From assembly GCA_039583875.1 (NCBI GenBank), contig CM077153.1, positions 113,828,568 through 113,892,567 on the forward strand: DNA of 64,000 nucleotides. The letters are read 5' to 3'. A program made the translations under genes and the position numbers. Every line of letters begins with the position of its first letter. The stretch's first letter is position 1. Source of the DNA: Platanthera guangdongensis. Lineage: Eukaryota > Streptophyta > Magnoliopsida > Asparagales > Orchidaceae. The notes under the pieces are model-generated. The model was not told the origin of the DNA. It did not search any database and saw only the letters and a list, made by a program, of their open reading frames with translations. Of the stretch, positions 23,252-33,400 are shown piece by piece.

Positions 23252-23260
23252 CTATAAATA
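23252..23260 (+). promoter_or_regulatory. TATA box of antisense gene 1
   Basis: CTATAAATA sits 85 bp before the start codon at 23345, outside the LTR and on the antisense (plus) strand. The equivalent place in copy 1 reads CTTTAAATA, and the diverged family at 63380 has CTATAAAATC at a similar distance from its start codon. Confidence 0.7.
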
Positions 23261-23344
23261 TCGCTGGAGGGTCTGGATCTGCTGAGAATCTCGATCGACA
23301 CGGGGCGCTATTCACCACTTGCGGTCTCCACCTTCCAGTCTGGC

Positions 23345-25321
23345 ATGGCTAGACTTGGAGCTTTCTTATCTAGCGTTACTGCAAAAGGCGACCTGGAGCA
23401 TACAACGCCTATGAAGACCAAAAAGATTGTAAAGAGGTCGACAAGAAAAGATCCTGTCCGCTCCGTAGGAGAGAGTTCCCAGAGCCAGAAGCCTGCGGAG
23501 AAAGCAGTCCGCCACGTCGATGTGTCTACTCGCGGGGATGCCGTAGTCGACGCCGAACCATTGAGGAGTGAGAAGATGGCAACCTTGTCGGACTCCGCCC
23601 CTTCTCAGAAAACCGCAACCTCGGCGGACACGGCTGGCGAACACATGGAGACTGACATATCTTCTCCCAATGCCTCGGTGCAAATCGTTGACTTGGACGA
23701 AGAGGACCGGCGGACTGAGGTAGAGAACGACGCGCCCTCAAAGGCATTGTCTGCCATGAATCCTGAACCTGTCCGCGCTGACCAGCCCGATTTAGGGGGG
23801 TCCGCTGCGGATGCTGCTGAGAAGACCGCCAAGAAGAAGAAGAGGAAGAGAGACGGAGCGACCGTCGTCGAGCGGGTTGAGAAGAAGCTTCGCGCAATGA
23901 AGGAGAAGAACGTCTCTAAGCGGACTGGGGCGGCGGACTTACAACACAGGCCGCGCGAAAAAGAAGTTCCAGACGGCGATCTGGTTACTCCGGAGGCCCA
24001 AATCCAGGGAGAGAATTCCCTCTCAACGGTCAGTCTTTCCACGGATGAGATATTTGATTCCATAGACGTCGATCAACTTGACTTAATCCAGGACTCCTTG
24101 CTGGTTGTGCTGCAGCAGAACGAGGCGGAGACTACTGGAGATAAGGGTGACGAACTCCCTTCCTTGTCCGCTGCGGAGGAAGAGGAGAGGGAGAGGCTGA
24201 AGGAGAAGATAGAGGAGCAAAAGAAGCAAATCGTCGCTCATGTTGCTGCGGTTGGGGCGGCTTCGAAGCAGGCCGCGGCGGACAAAGCCGCTGAGGACCT
24301 GCGGGTTGCCGCGGAGCTGCTGCGGTCAGGTAAACTTCCGCCTGCGCCTAAATATTTTCAGCGCAAGTGGCTTTACAGGTCGCCGCCGCGGAAATCGAAG
24401 CCAGTCAAGATTATCACGGAGACGGACGATATTGTAGTGTCGACGAGCTCTGCTGCTGAGAAAAGGGCTAAGGTCCACCGCGAATGGAAAAAGCGGTTAA
24501 GCGCCTTTGACCCGGAGCGGGCAAGGCGGCCAATCATCTTCGATAGTCGGAAACTCGCTGCCGCTATATCTAAAAGTGATCTTTTATCCTCTCTTTTAGT
24601 CCGCCGCGAACTGCCTTTGAATGCGAAGTTGACTTTACTTGTTGCAGGTAGAAAGTCGCTGTCGGGCTCCATCGAGAGTGGCGAGATCGTGATCACACCC
24701 AACACTGGTGCCGACGCGGTCTCACACGTGGAGTCCGCGGAAGATGAGCCGCCCAGCCTGAGCACGATAAAAGAGTTAGAGAAGAAATTTGAAGCTGAAA
24801 TGCAATGTGTCAAAGAAGAGTTAGAGAAAGCGGCGGAGCGCGAGAGGGCGTCCGCGGCGCGCGAGAAAGCGTCCGCGGAACGCGAGAAGGCCCTCAAAGA
24901 CCAGGTCGCCAGCATTTCGCGGGCGCTGGAGAGGTCTGAAAGGGAAAAGAAGAGGCTCGCGGATGACGTCCGATACTACAGAGGCAAGCACTTGGCGTCG
25001 GCTCGTGAAGGAAAGGAGAAGCGGGCTGCTGAAGTCGCTGAGCAGAGGCCGCGGGCGTCAGATCGCCTTCCTCCTGAGATCGCGGCATCGGCAGGTGGTG
25101 TCCCACACACTGCGGATGAGGAGCCGAGGCCGGCTGCGGAGCCAATGGTGCCCCTCAGCCGGGTAGATCGGGAAGCCGCCCACATGCACCGGACCATCAA
25201 TGTCATCCACCACCACCTCTGCCGTGTATACAGTGAAATTCTTCAGATAAGCGATCAGGCGGCTCATCTATGCAGGGACAGGGCAGAAAGGCCGGCGCGG
25301 ACCGACAACAGGGACCGCTGA
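23345..25321 (+). CDS. Tat antisense gene 1, coiled-coil protein (658 residues, intact)
   Basis: One uninterrupted frame from ATG to a TGA that overlaps the next GTCCGC motif. Residues about 130-210 are very basic (an AKKKKRKRDG run, a likely nuclear localisation signal). Residues about 225-290 are acidic. Residues about 270-330 and 475-560 are charged heptad-like coiled coils rich in alanine, glutamate, arginine and lysine. I see no catalytic motif and no signal peptide. It lies antisense between pol and the 3' LTR with its own TATA box. It is fully open while gag and pol of the same copy are broken, and is shared by copy 1 and, in diverged form, by the element at 63488. Function unknown; a nuclear protein that forms oligomers is the most I would infer. 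Confidence 0.85.
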   Translation: MARLGAFLSSVTAKGDLEHTTPMKTKKIVKRSTRKDPVRSVGESSQSQKPAEKAVRHVDVSTRGDAVVDAEPLRSEKMATLSDSAPSQKTATSADTAGEHMETDISSPNASVQIVDLDEEDRRTEVENDAPSKALSAMNPEPVRADQPDLGGSAADAAEKTAKKKKRKRDGATVVERVEKKLRAMKEKNVSKRTGAADLQHRPREKEVPDGDLVTPEAQIQGENSLSTVSLSTDEIFDSIDVDQLDLIQDSLLVVLQQNEAETTGDKGDELPSLSAAEEEERERLKEKIEEQKKQIVAHVAAVGAASKQAAADKAAEDLRVAAELLRSGKLPPAPKYFQRKWLYRSPPRKSKPVKIITETDDIVVSTSSAAEKRAKVHREWKKRLSAFDPERARRPIIFDSRKLAAAISKSDLLSSLLVRRELPLNAKLTLLVAGRKSLSGSIESGEIVITPNTGADAVSHVESAEDEPPSLSTIKELEKKFEAEMQCVKEELEKAAERERASAAREKASAEREKALKDQVASISRALERSEREKKRLADDVRYYRGKHLASAREGKEKRAAEVAEQRPRASDRLPPEIAASAGGVPHTADEEPRPAAEPMVPLSRVDREAAHMHRTINVIHHHLCRVYSEILQISDQAAHLCRDRAERPARTDNRDR

Positions 25322-25838
25322 GTCCGCAATGCCTTGAACTTTTATCTGATTAACTGTATATTGTTTGTATGATTGCTCCAAATAATGCTGTGCTGTGAAC
25401 TGAATTCTATTTGATCTGTGCGGACTCAGATTATATATCCGCTATTCATGTAGTTTAATCATTGTGACGTGGCGATTTGTGCGAATTCATGCTGTGTCTG
25501 CTTCTCGTTATTTAACCTGCAGGTCGGAAACACTGCGAACTAAGCGGATTGAAAGTGTATCCGCTTCTTATGACTTGCCGAGAGAATGTGCGATCTGCGC
25601 GGACCAAGTTGTGCCGGCGACAACTTTTTGCTTTGAATTCTCCTTGGCATGTTAATTTGCCTTTGTATCCGCGTTATTTGTTTGGCTGCTTTTTTAATTC
25701 TTTGCGGACTGTGCGGATTGAATATGCGAGCTTCGCGGACTGGTCAAAAAGCTGTCAGAATATTTATCTATAAATACTGCCTTCTGCTTTCTCTATGTAG
25801 GAAATTTCTGCAGTAAACGGAATCCTGCGGCCTGCAAC
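25322..25838 (+). promoter_or_regulatory. Spacer and promoter region between the two antisense genes
   Basis: No ORF of note. AATAAT-containing AT-rich sequence after gene 1 may serve as its 3' end. GCGGACT motifs recur about every 60-100 bp. A TATA box (CTATAAATAC, 25768-25777) lies about 62 bp before the ATG at 25839. Confidence 0.6.
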
Positions 25839-27698
25839 ATGGTGTCTGCGCGCACTGATGCTGCAGTCGCCTTCCATTCTGCCGACACAGAAAATGTACT
25901 TTGACGGAGGCTGACTTGGCTGCCTTCGTCGAAAAGAATATGGCGGACTCAAACATACTTGTCCGCCTACCCGCGCATCAGGAAAGGTTGAATTTCTCGA
26001 CGGCGACCCAGATCGCCATTCCTGTTGACCACTTCGATAGCGGATTCAAGTTCCCGCTCTTATGGGAGCTTGCTGCAATCTTTGAGCACTACGGGATGGT
26101 GCCCGGCCAGCTCGCGCCGAATACCCTTGCCGCGATCTGCAGCTACATCTCTTACCTGAGATCTGAAAAGATTGCCTTCTCGATGAACATCTTCCGCAAA
26201 ATATTCTCCGTCCGCTCCATAACTGCCTCCGGAGGTCGCCCCTACAAGGGAGTAATCTACTTCTACTTCAGGGGGATGAAGGTAGTGGGTCTTCCAAACA
26301 AGATCCACAACTGGACCTCAAGGTTCCTAATTTTTGAGGGCGACCTTGGGTTCGCGCACACGTATCTGCAGGTGCGCGCGGACTCTGTCTTCAAAAATGA
26401 GCAGCTGGACGACCTGGAGTCCGCAATCGTCGAGTTCTTGGCGAACGCCAGGCTTGATATCGAATACTACCTTCCGCTGCTGGCAAACTTGGCGGATGTT
26501 ATGCCTGAGGACAGTAAGTAATTTAGCGGACTCAGCTTTTGTATCCGCCGCGACCATGATGTTGACTCTGGTTCTCTTTTTGCAGCGACCTTGGCGGTGC
26601 CCGCTAACTTGCCGCAGACCCCCAGCGGCTTCACTCCTACACAAAGGGAGAAGAAGGAAGCAGTCGCCAGAAAGAGGAAGGAGGAAGGGGATCCCGCAGC
26701 GGACTACTCTTCCTCAGAAAGTTTCTCAATGACTGGCTTCGGTATCAGCCAGAAGGACCTCAGGGGGAACCCCATGGTCCATTGGCACAGCAAAAACAAA
26801 CACGTCCGCCTATCCACCGCGCTTCCTTCGTGGAAGAGTCCGCGGATATCACGCCACGCGCATATCGCGATCTCCGCGCTGTATGGAAAGCGCAATCTGA
26901 GCGACCTCAAGAAAGTGCCCGCCGCCGACCTCCCTCTGCTGGCCTCTCAGGCCTCTGCGAACAGCGCGGTGACAAATCACTATGTTGCCACTCTGGCCAG
27001 AGACCTGTTGAGGCAGAATGAACAGCTTCAGAAGGATAACAAAGTGCTGAAGGAAAGGAACGCGCGGAGGGGAGAAAGGAATGCTCGGCAAAGAGAGGAG
27101 CTGGCGGTGAGTTGCATTTGCCGCGGTCTAGATTTTCTATCCGCCGCGATCTGTCTGATGTTTGCAATCTTGTTTTTTGCAGGTCGCCTATGACTTGGAG
27201 AACAAAAAATTCCAGGCCGCCACGCTCCCTTTTGTGATGGAGACTGTTGAGGTTGCTGTTGAGCGACTGGCCCGCGACGGCCTCATGAAGGAAGGAGTTG
27301 GCGGCGTTCCTTTTCTGGAGATCTTCCCGGAGCTGGCCCCTCAGGTCGCAGTGATGGAGAGAGCTAGAAAAGGAAAGGACGTCATCGAGGAAGGCGAAGA
27401 TGAGGATGAAGACGATGAAGAAGAAGAAGAAGAAGAGAAAGAAGACGGAGGCTCGCAAGGCGAAGAGCAAGGTGTCAGGGAAAATGCGGACGATGCTGCA
27501 TCGAGCCGACAAGGAGAGGAGCTGTCCGCCGAGTCCGACACCTCTGCCTCTTCCTCTGCTACTGGGAGCTCGCATAGCGGGTCCGCCACTAGTACAGGAT
27601 CAGGTAGCAGCGGGAGCAGCTCGGGGGGCTATTCTCCAGATGTCGACATCATCGGTGACAGCCCTGCACCTCCTGAGAAGAGACAGCGGACTGATTGA
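25839..27698 (+). CDS. Tat antisense gene 2, plant gypsy-type transposon-domain protein, three exons
   Basis: Exons 25839-26513, 26586-27106 and 27183-27698 are joined by two GT-AG introns of 72 nt (GTAAGTA ... TTTTTGCAG) and 76 nt (GTGAGTT ... TTTTTTGCAG). Both joins keep the reading frame. Exon 1 carries the domain known from plant putative gypsy-type transposon proteins (Pfam PF04195-like), with the pattern FKFPLLWELAAIFEHYG and then APNTLAAICSY. Exon 2 is basic and helical. Exon 3 has a long glutamate and aspartate run and a serine and glycine-rich tail. The first 20 codons after ATG 25839 appear shifted relative to the domain near 25898-25902, so either the start is elsewhere or this copy has a small frameshift. 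AATAAA at 27802 is a likely polyadenylation signal. Function unknown. Confidence 0.72.
26514..26585 (+). other. Intron 1 of antisense gene 2
   Basis: 72 nt beginning GTAAGTA and ending TTTTTGCAG. Splitting a codon after its first base restores the frame into exon 2. Confidence 0.75.
27107..27182 (+). other. Intron 2 of antisense gene 2
   Basis: 76 nt beginning GTGAGTT and ending TTTTTTGCAG. It lies between codons, and exon 3 continues the frame to the stop at 27698. Confidence 0.78.
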
Positions 27699-29498
27699 TC
27701 AATGCATATGTACATATTTTGTAATCTTGTTTTTTGTAAAAAGTGGCGGACGCGAGATTGCAGTCCGCCGAACATGTTGAATGATGTAAATTTTTTGATG
27801 AAATAAAAAGGATATTTTTTGGCATGTGTGCTTTCTGCAATGCTCTTTTTTCTCCACGCTCACCGCACCGAAACTTAGCAGTCCGCACAACAAGCTTGAT
27901 AAACCTGAGCCTTTGCTGATTAGAGAATTATTGTTCCACTTTGGACCAAGAAATTGTCAGGCGGACTCTGTCGAGTTTCACTTGCAGTCCGCATGATACA
28001 TACATTATTTATAGTGAACCTTGTCGATTAAAGAATTAGACATCAACTCATTGAGTATCCGCCTCAGAGAACAGCCAGCTGATAATAATGCCAGGAGTTA
28101 TAGTTGTGGTCCGCAAGCCAGACCGCACATAATAAAAAAGTACATTGATTATAAACTTATCAAACAATGCGAGAATCATTCTGCGGACTGAGCGGATACA
28201 GAAAACCAATCCACTCATAATAGTGATCAAACTTATATATGAAAATCATTCTGTGAACTGAGCGGATATAGAAGACCAATCCGCATATAACAGGAATACA
28301 AACTTGAATGTACCCTGCGGACTGAGCGGATACAGAAAACCAATCCGCTCATAATAGAAATGATCTATAGCTTGCGACCAGGTGGGCAGGTGAGCCTGAG
28401 CGGCATACTTTACTCACCGGGCTACAAGCTATAAGATCAACCCAAGTCGGCGGACTGACCGGATAGAGAAAATCAGCCCGTTAAAGAAAACCAGCTTGCA
28501 ATCCCAAGGAAACTTCCAAACTGTGCGGATAACGAATCCAGTCCGCCAAAGATAAAAATGATCTATAGCTTGCGACCAGGTGGGCAGGTGAGCCGGAGCA
28601 GCATACTTTCCTCACCGGGCTACAAGCTATAAGATCAACCCAAGCAGGCGGACTCCGCGGATAGAGAAAATCAGTCCGCCAAAGATAGAAATGACCTATA
28701 ACTCGCGACCAGGTGGGCAGGTGAGCCTGAGCGGCATACTTTCCTCACCGGGCTACAAGCTATAAGATCAACCCAAACCGGCGGACTGAGCGGACGCTGA
28801 AGACCAGTCCGCAGATAATTCCCTGCGAAGTGCAAGATGCTCTCTTGGCGGAACGGTTCCCTGCCCTCTTGCCTGGAGTACAGTCTAAGCTGTGGGTCTC
28901 CTGCAGGCACTGCTTGAGGGTACCATGGAGTGTTCGAGAGTTACAAGCTAAGATGACCCGCGGGCAGGTGAGCCGGAACGGCATACTTTCCTCATGTGAT
29001 CATCGAAGTTGTAACAATATCCCTAAAGCGGCGTGGTAGAGCTTTACACCCACCTTGCCCTCCATAATGCAAAGGTGGGGTCAGGTACCTGCCGGGATCC
29101 GAAGTCCAGAATCCAACCGCGCTAGAGCCTGCAAGCCCAATACACGGTGCGAAATCTCCTCGCAACACGTGATCTTCGTGGTGTTACGCTAATGACAACG
29201 GCTCTAGGGGAGGTCTAGCTGAACTCGGCGATGTCTCCTGGTGTCAGGGAACCGTTATAGGTCTTTGGGAGAGAGAAAACACTAGAAAAATGTCAGTATG
29301 GATTCTTTGATTAAGAAAATGCATTTGCAAAGGAAGCATAAGAAAGAAAAAGGGAGTTCGGGTGTAGAACCGTTTTTGAAATCTCTCTTAGCACCTTATC
29401 TGTTATAATTACAACAAAAACACTCGAACAAGTGTTAGCAAGCAGTTTCTATTCATAATAGTTCTTGAAGAGGATACACAAAGTAGAAAAAGGAGGTT
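27699..29498. other. Long spacer between antisense gene 2 and the end of pol
   Basis: No protein gene seen. AATAAA at 27802 fits the 3' end of antisense gene 2. GCGGACTGAGCGGATA-type motifs recur between 27880 and 28810. Three full and one partial copy of a hairpin-forming repeat lie at 28361-29010. 29010-29498 is unique sequence before the integrase stop. Confidence 0.7.
28361..28770. repeat. Hairpin-forming repeat, three copies plus a partial
   Basis: Units at 28361-28440, 28559-28638 and 28692-28770, and a partial one near 28953-29010. Each starts with GATCTATAGCTTG and ends with CAAGCTATAAGATC (plus-strand reading), arms of 13-14 bases that pair, enclosing a conserved GGTGGGCAGGTGAG ... 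CTCACCGGGC inner stem. The third copy has a mutated left arm. Confidence 0.85.
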
Positions 29499-30440
29499 TT
29501 AAGAATAGAACCGCTTGAGGTCATCCCCACTCCACGTGTGTGGTATATCCTCTCCTTCGTATGTCAGCAAGCGATAAGCGCCGCTTTTTAATGCTTCTTT
29601 GACGACAAAAGGGCCGGCCCAATTTGGATTAAGCTTTCCAACTGAACCAGCTCTTGCAGCAGCATCAACCTTCTTTAGAACTAGATCTCCCACTTGGAAG
29701 TGTTTGATCCTTATATTCTGATCGAAGTAACGGGCCATTCTCCTTTTGACCTCTTCCTGCCTTATGGCTGCTTGATCTCTGACCTCCTCGATGTGTTCCA
29801 AGCTGAACCTCATCTCCTCATTATTCAACTCAGCCCAATCATCGACACCTTCTCTTGCAAGCAGCACTCTGGGTGACGGGACTTCAAACTCAATCGGGAT
29901 GAGTGCCTCTGAGCCATGAGAGAGTTTGAAAGGAGTCTCCCCAGTTGCGTATGATGGCATTGTCCTAAGGGACCAGAGGACTGATGGAAGCTGAACAGCA
30001 CAACTGCCCTTGAGATTCTGCACTTTCTTCTTGAGCAAGTTGAGGATCTGCTTGTTGGCAGCTTCCACCTGGCCATTGCTTCGGGGATGATGAACTGATG
30101 CAAAACGCAGCTCTGTTCCGATCTGCCTGCAAAAATCTATCATCTCAGAGTTGTTGAACTGTGGCCCATTGTCAGTGATTATTGCCATCGGTATCCCGTG
30201 CCGGCATACAATTTCTCCCCAAATGAAGTTCTTGACGATCTGAGTCATTGTCTTAGCCAATGCCTTGGCTTCGATCCACTTGCTGAAGTAGTCGACCATT
30301 ACGATGATAAAACGCCGTTGCCCGCTTGCCAAGGGAAAAGGACCAATGAGATCCATTCCCCAAACCGCAAAGGGCCAAGGAGTTGCAATCGACCTGAGGG
30401 ACTGAGCTGCTTGGTGCTAAAGCGGAGCAAACTTCTAGTA
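29499..30440 (-). pseudogene. Tat integrase core and C-terminal domain
   Basis: The 285-codon open stretch 30356-29499 holds the gypsy integrase core: first aspartate in MVDYFSKW, second in TDNGPQF, glutamate in QVEAANK. A C-terminal domain follows (FQVGDLVLKK, then GPFVVKEAL). The catalytic triad appears intact. The zinc-binding N terminus is in the preceding ORF in another frame, so a frameshift near 30430-30440 separates them. Integrase joins the element's DNA ends to the host chromosome. Confidence 0.9.
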
Positions 30441-33400
30441 TTGAACACACCTTCTGGCGCAGATCTCTGAGTCTTTCTTCATTGTGGGCCAGAAATACCC
30501 TTGCCGCAGGACTCGTCTTTCAAGAGTTCTTGCTCCAGAGTGACTTCCACACTCTCCTGAATGAACTTCTTGCAAAATGGTGTGAGCTTCTTCTTCTGAA
30601 ACACATCGGGCCATGGTTGAGAGGAAGGTCTTTCTATAAAGGATTCCCGCCACTAGAAAGTAGTGAGCTGCTTTTATTCTGAACTTTTTCTTGTCTCTAA
30701 CTGTATGATGATAATTTCCTGTTGACAGATATAGGATGAATGGGTCCATCCAAGAGGCGCGCTGATCTACCTGCATCAAATCTCCTTCCACCACTGTCGG
30801 GCGGAAGAGCTCGGAAGTTGTGCCTCCTGAAGGCATCCCATGCTTAGAGAGAAAATCGGCCTCCTCATTCTCTGCTCTGGGGATATGTTCTATAGTGAAG
30901 CTTTTAAACCTGCCGACCTCTATTTTCACAAGAGCTAGGTATTTTTTCAAGACTGGCTCCCTTGCTTCGAAGTTGCCGAGGACTTGCGACGCCATTACCA
31001 GAGAATCGGTTTTGATGTGAACATGATCGATCCCTAATTCCCTTGTGAGCCTCAAGCCTGCTAGCAGAGATTCATATTCAGCCTGGTTGTTGGTTACTAG
31101 AAAGTAAAACTTGATGGCCTGCTCCAATTTGACTCCGTTTGGATTGATGAGAACCACTCCTGCTCTAGAAGAACTTCTGTCTGAGGCACCATCAACATAG
31201 ATGGTCCAAGCCAAAGGTGACCTTTCTGCTTGATCAGAACTGGACTCTGGCATGTCAATCAGAAAATCTGCTAGGACTTGAGCTTTGATGGCTGTCTTGG
31301 GCACATAAGAAATTTCAAATTCACTTAGCTCTATTGCCCACTTAGCTAGTCTGCCGGAATGCTCGGGCTTTTCCAACACACCCTTCAAAGGTTGATCGGT
31401 GATGACTTGAATTAAATGTGCCTGGAAGTATGGGCGAAGCCTGCGAGCTGACATGACCAGTGCCAAGGCTACCTTCTCCAGGATCGGATACCGCGTCTCA
31501 GCACTCTTCAGAATATGGCTGACGTAGTAGATTGGGAATTGCTTTCTGTCTTCTTCCCGAAGAAGAATGGAGCTGACGGCCGCAGGGCCAACCCCTAGGT
31601 ACAAGAAAAGAACCTCTCCTGGCCGGGGACTCTGAAGCAGAGGCGATGAGGTAAGCTGCATCTTTAACTGTTCAAAAGCCTGGGAACACTCTTCTGTCCA
31701 CTCAAACTTGGACGTACGTCGGAGGGTCTTAAAGAAGGGGGCACTCCTATCTTCAACCCGAGAAAGAAATCTTGCAAGACCTGCTAGCCTTCCCCCTAAC
31801 TGCTGAACTTCCTTCGGTGAACGAGGGGTAGGCATTTCAAGAATAGCTTTCACCTTGTCAGGATTGGGGGCAAGTCCCTCCGGAGTAAGGAGATGACCAA
31901 GAAACTTCCCCTTACTCGCTCCAAAAGTACACTTCAAAGGATTGAGCTTCATCTTGTATCTACGCAGAGTAGCGAACGTCTCTGCTAGATCTAGCAAGTG
32001 CAGCGAAAACGATTTACTCTTAATCAAGAGATCGTCTACATACACTTCTAGGTTTCTTCCTTTTTGATGGTTAAACACACGGTCCATCATCCGTTGATAG
32101 GTCGCGCCAGCATTCTTAAGCCCAAAGGGCATGACAAGATAGCAATAACATTCATCGTTAGTTATGAACGACGTGTGAGGAACGTCGGGCTTATGCATTC
32201 TTATCTGGTGATAACCAGAAAACGCATCTAAAAAACTCATGTAAGAGTATCCTACCGCGGAATCAACTAAAGAATCTATCCGAGGCAGGGGGTAGCAATC
32301 TTTAGGACATGCTTTATTAAGTTTTGTAAAGTCTACACACATTCGCCACTTTCCCCCTGGTTTTTTAACCATTACAACATTTGAAATCCAGGTGGGATAT
32401 TGCACTTCTTTAATAAAATTCGCCTTGAGGAGTTTCGCAACCTCCTCCCTTATCGGTTCTGCAAGCTTTGTTGCCACGTCCGTCTTCTTCTGTTGGATGG
32501 GCTTGCAGCTGGGATCAACATTCAGATGGTGGCAAGCTACATCAGGATCCACCCCCGGCATGTCTTCTGCTGACCAGGCAAAGACATCCAGGTTCTTTAG
32601 CAGGCAGGAAATCAACTCAGCCTTTTGATCTTCAGGTAGCTCCGAGTTGATGGAGAGTTTCCTCTCCTCCCCTTCAGCAATGGGGACTCCTTGCGTCACC
32701 TGGGCAGGTTCCAGGTGAGCACCTTCATCAGCAGCAACTTTCGAACTGGAAGAGGCTTCTGCAGCCTCTGCTGGAGCAAGGGAAGCTTCAACCATGTTGA
32801 CAGTGCGGACGTAGCACTCCCTTGCTCTCCTTGGGTCGCTCCTAACCCGGCACATCCTCCCATCGGCAAAGAACTTGATGGCGAGGTGATAAGTGGAAAT
32901 CACTGCTTGGTACTTGTTCAGCAGGGGCCTGCCGAAGATGGCATGGTAGCTGCTGGGGGCGTCGACCACTATGAACTGTATCTGCTTCGTTGCCCCTCCA
33001 AGCTTCACTGGCAAGGTGACGCTGCCCTCCACCTCTTTCCTCTCTCCTGAGAATCCATAGAGCGGCCCCTCAGTGGAAAGCAGAGGCTTTCCGGTCCTCA
33101 GGGCCTCAAAAGTAGACTTGAAGAGGAGGTTGACTGAACTGCCCGTATCAACAAGAATTCTGTCCACTGTGAAGTCTCCAAGCACAGCCTTGATCACAAC
33201 AGCATCGTCAAATGGATTGGCTGTTTGAGGCAGATCTTCTGGACCAAAAGTGACGACTTCTCTTGGGGGAGCAACGGAAGAAGAGGCCACCTCTGCCTGG
33301 GTGACCCTTGAAATTGAAGATTTCCGAGTGGACTCGGTCCCTGCTCCACCATGGATGAAGAAGAGGCGTCCCAGAACTCCCTCATCATCTGCATCAAAGC

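Noticed and set aside
24327..24361. Intron-like GTAAAC ... TTTTCAG in antisense gene 1
   Set aside because: Only about 35 nt long, below a plausible plant intron, and the frame is open through it.
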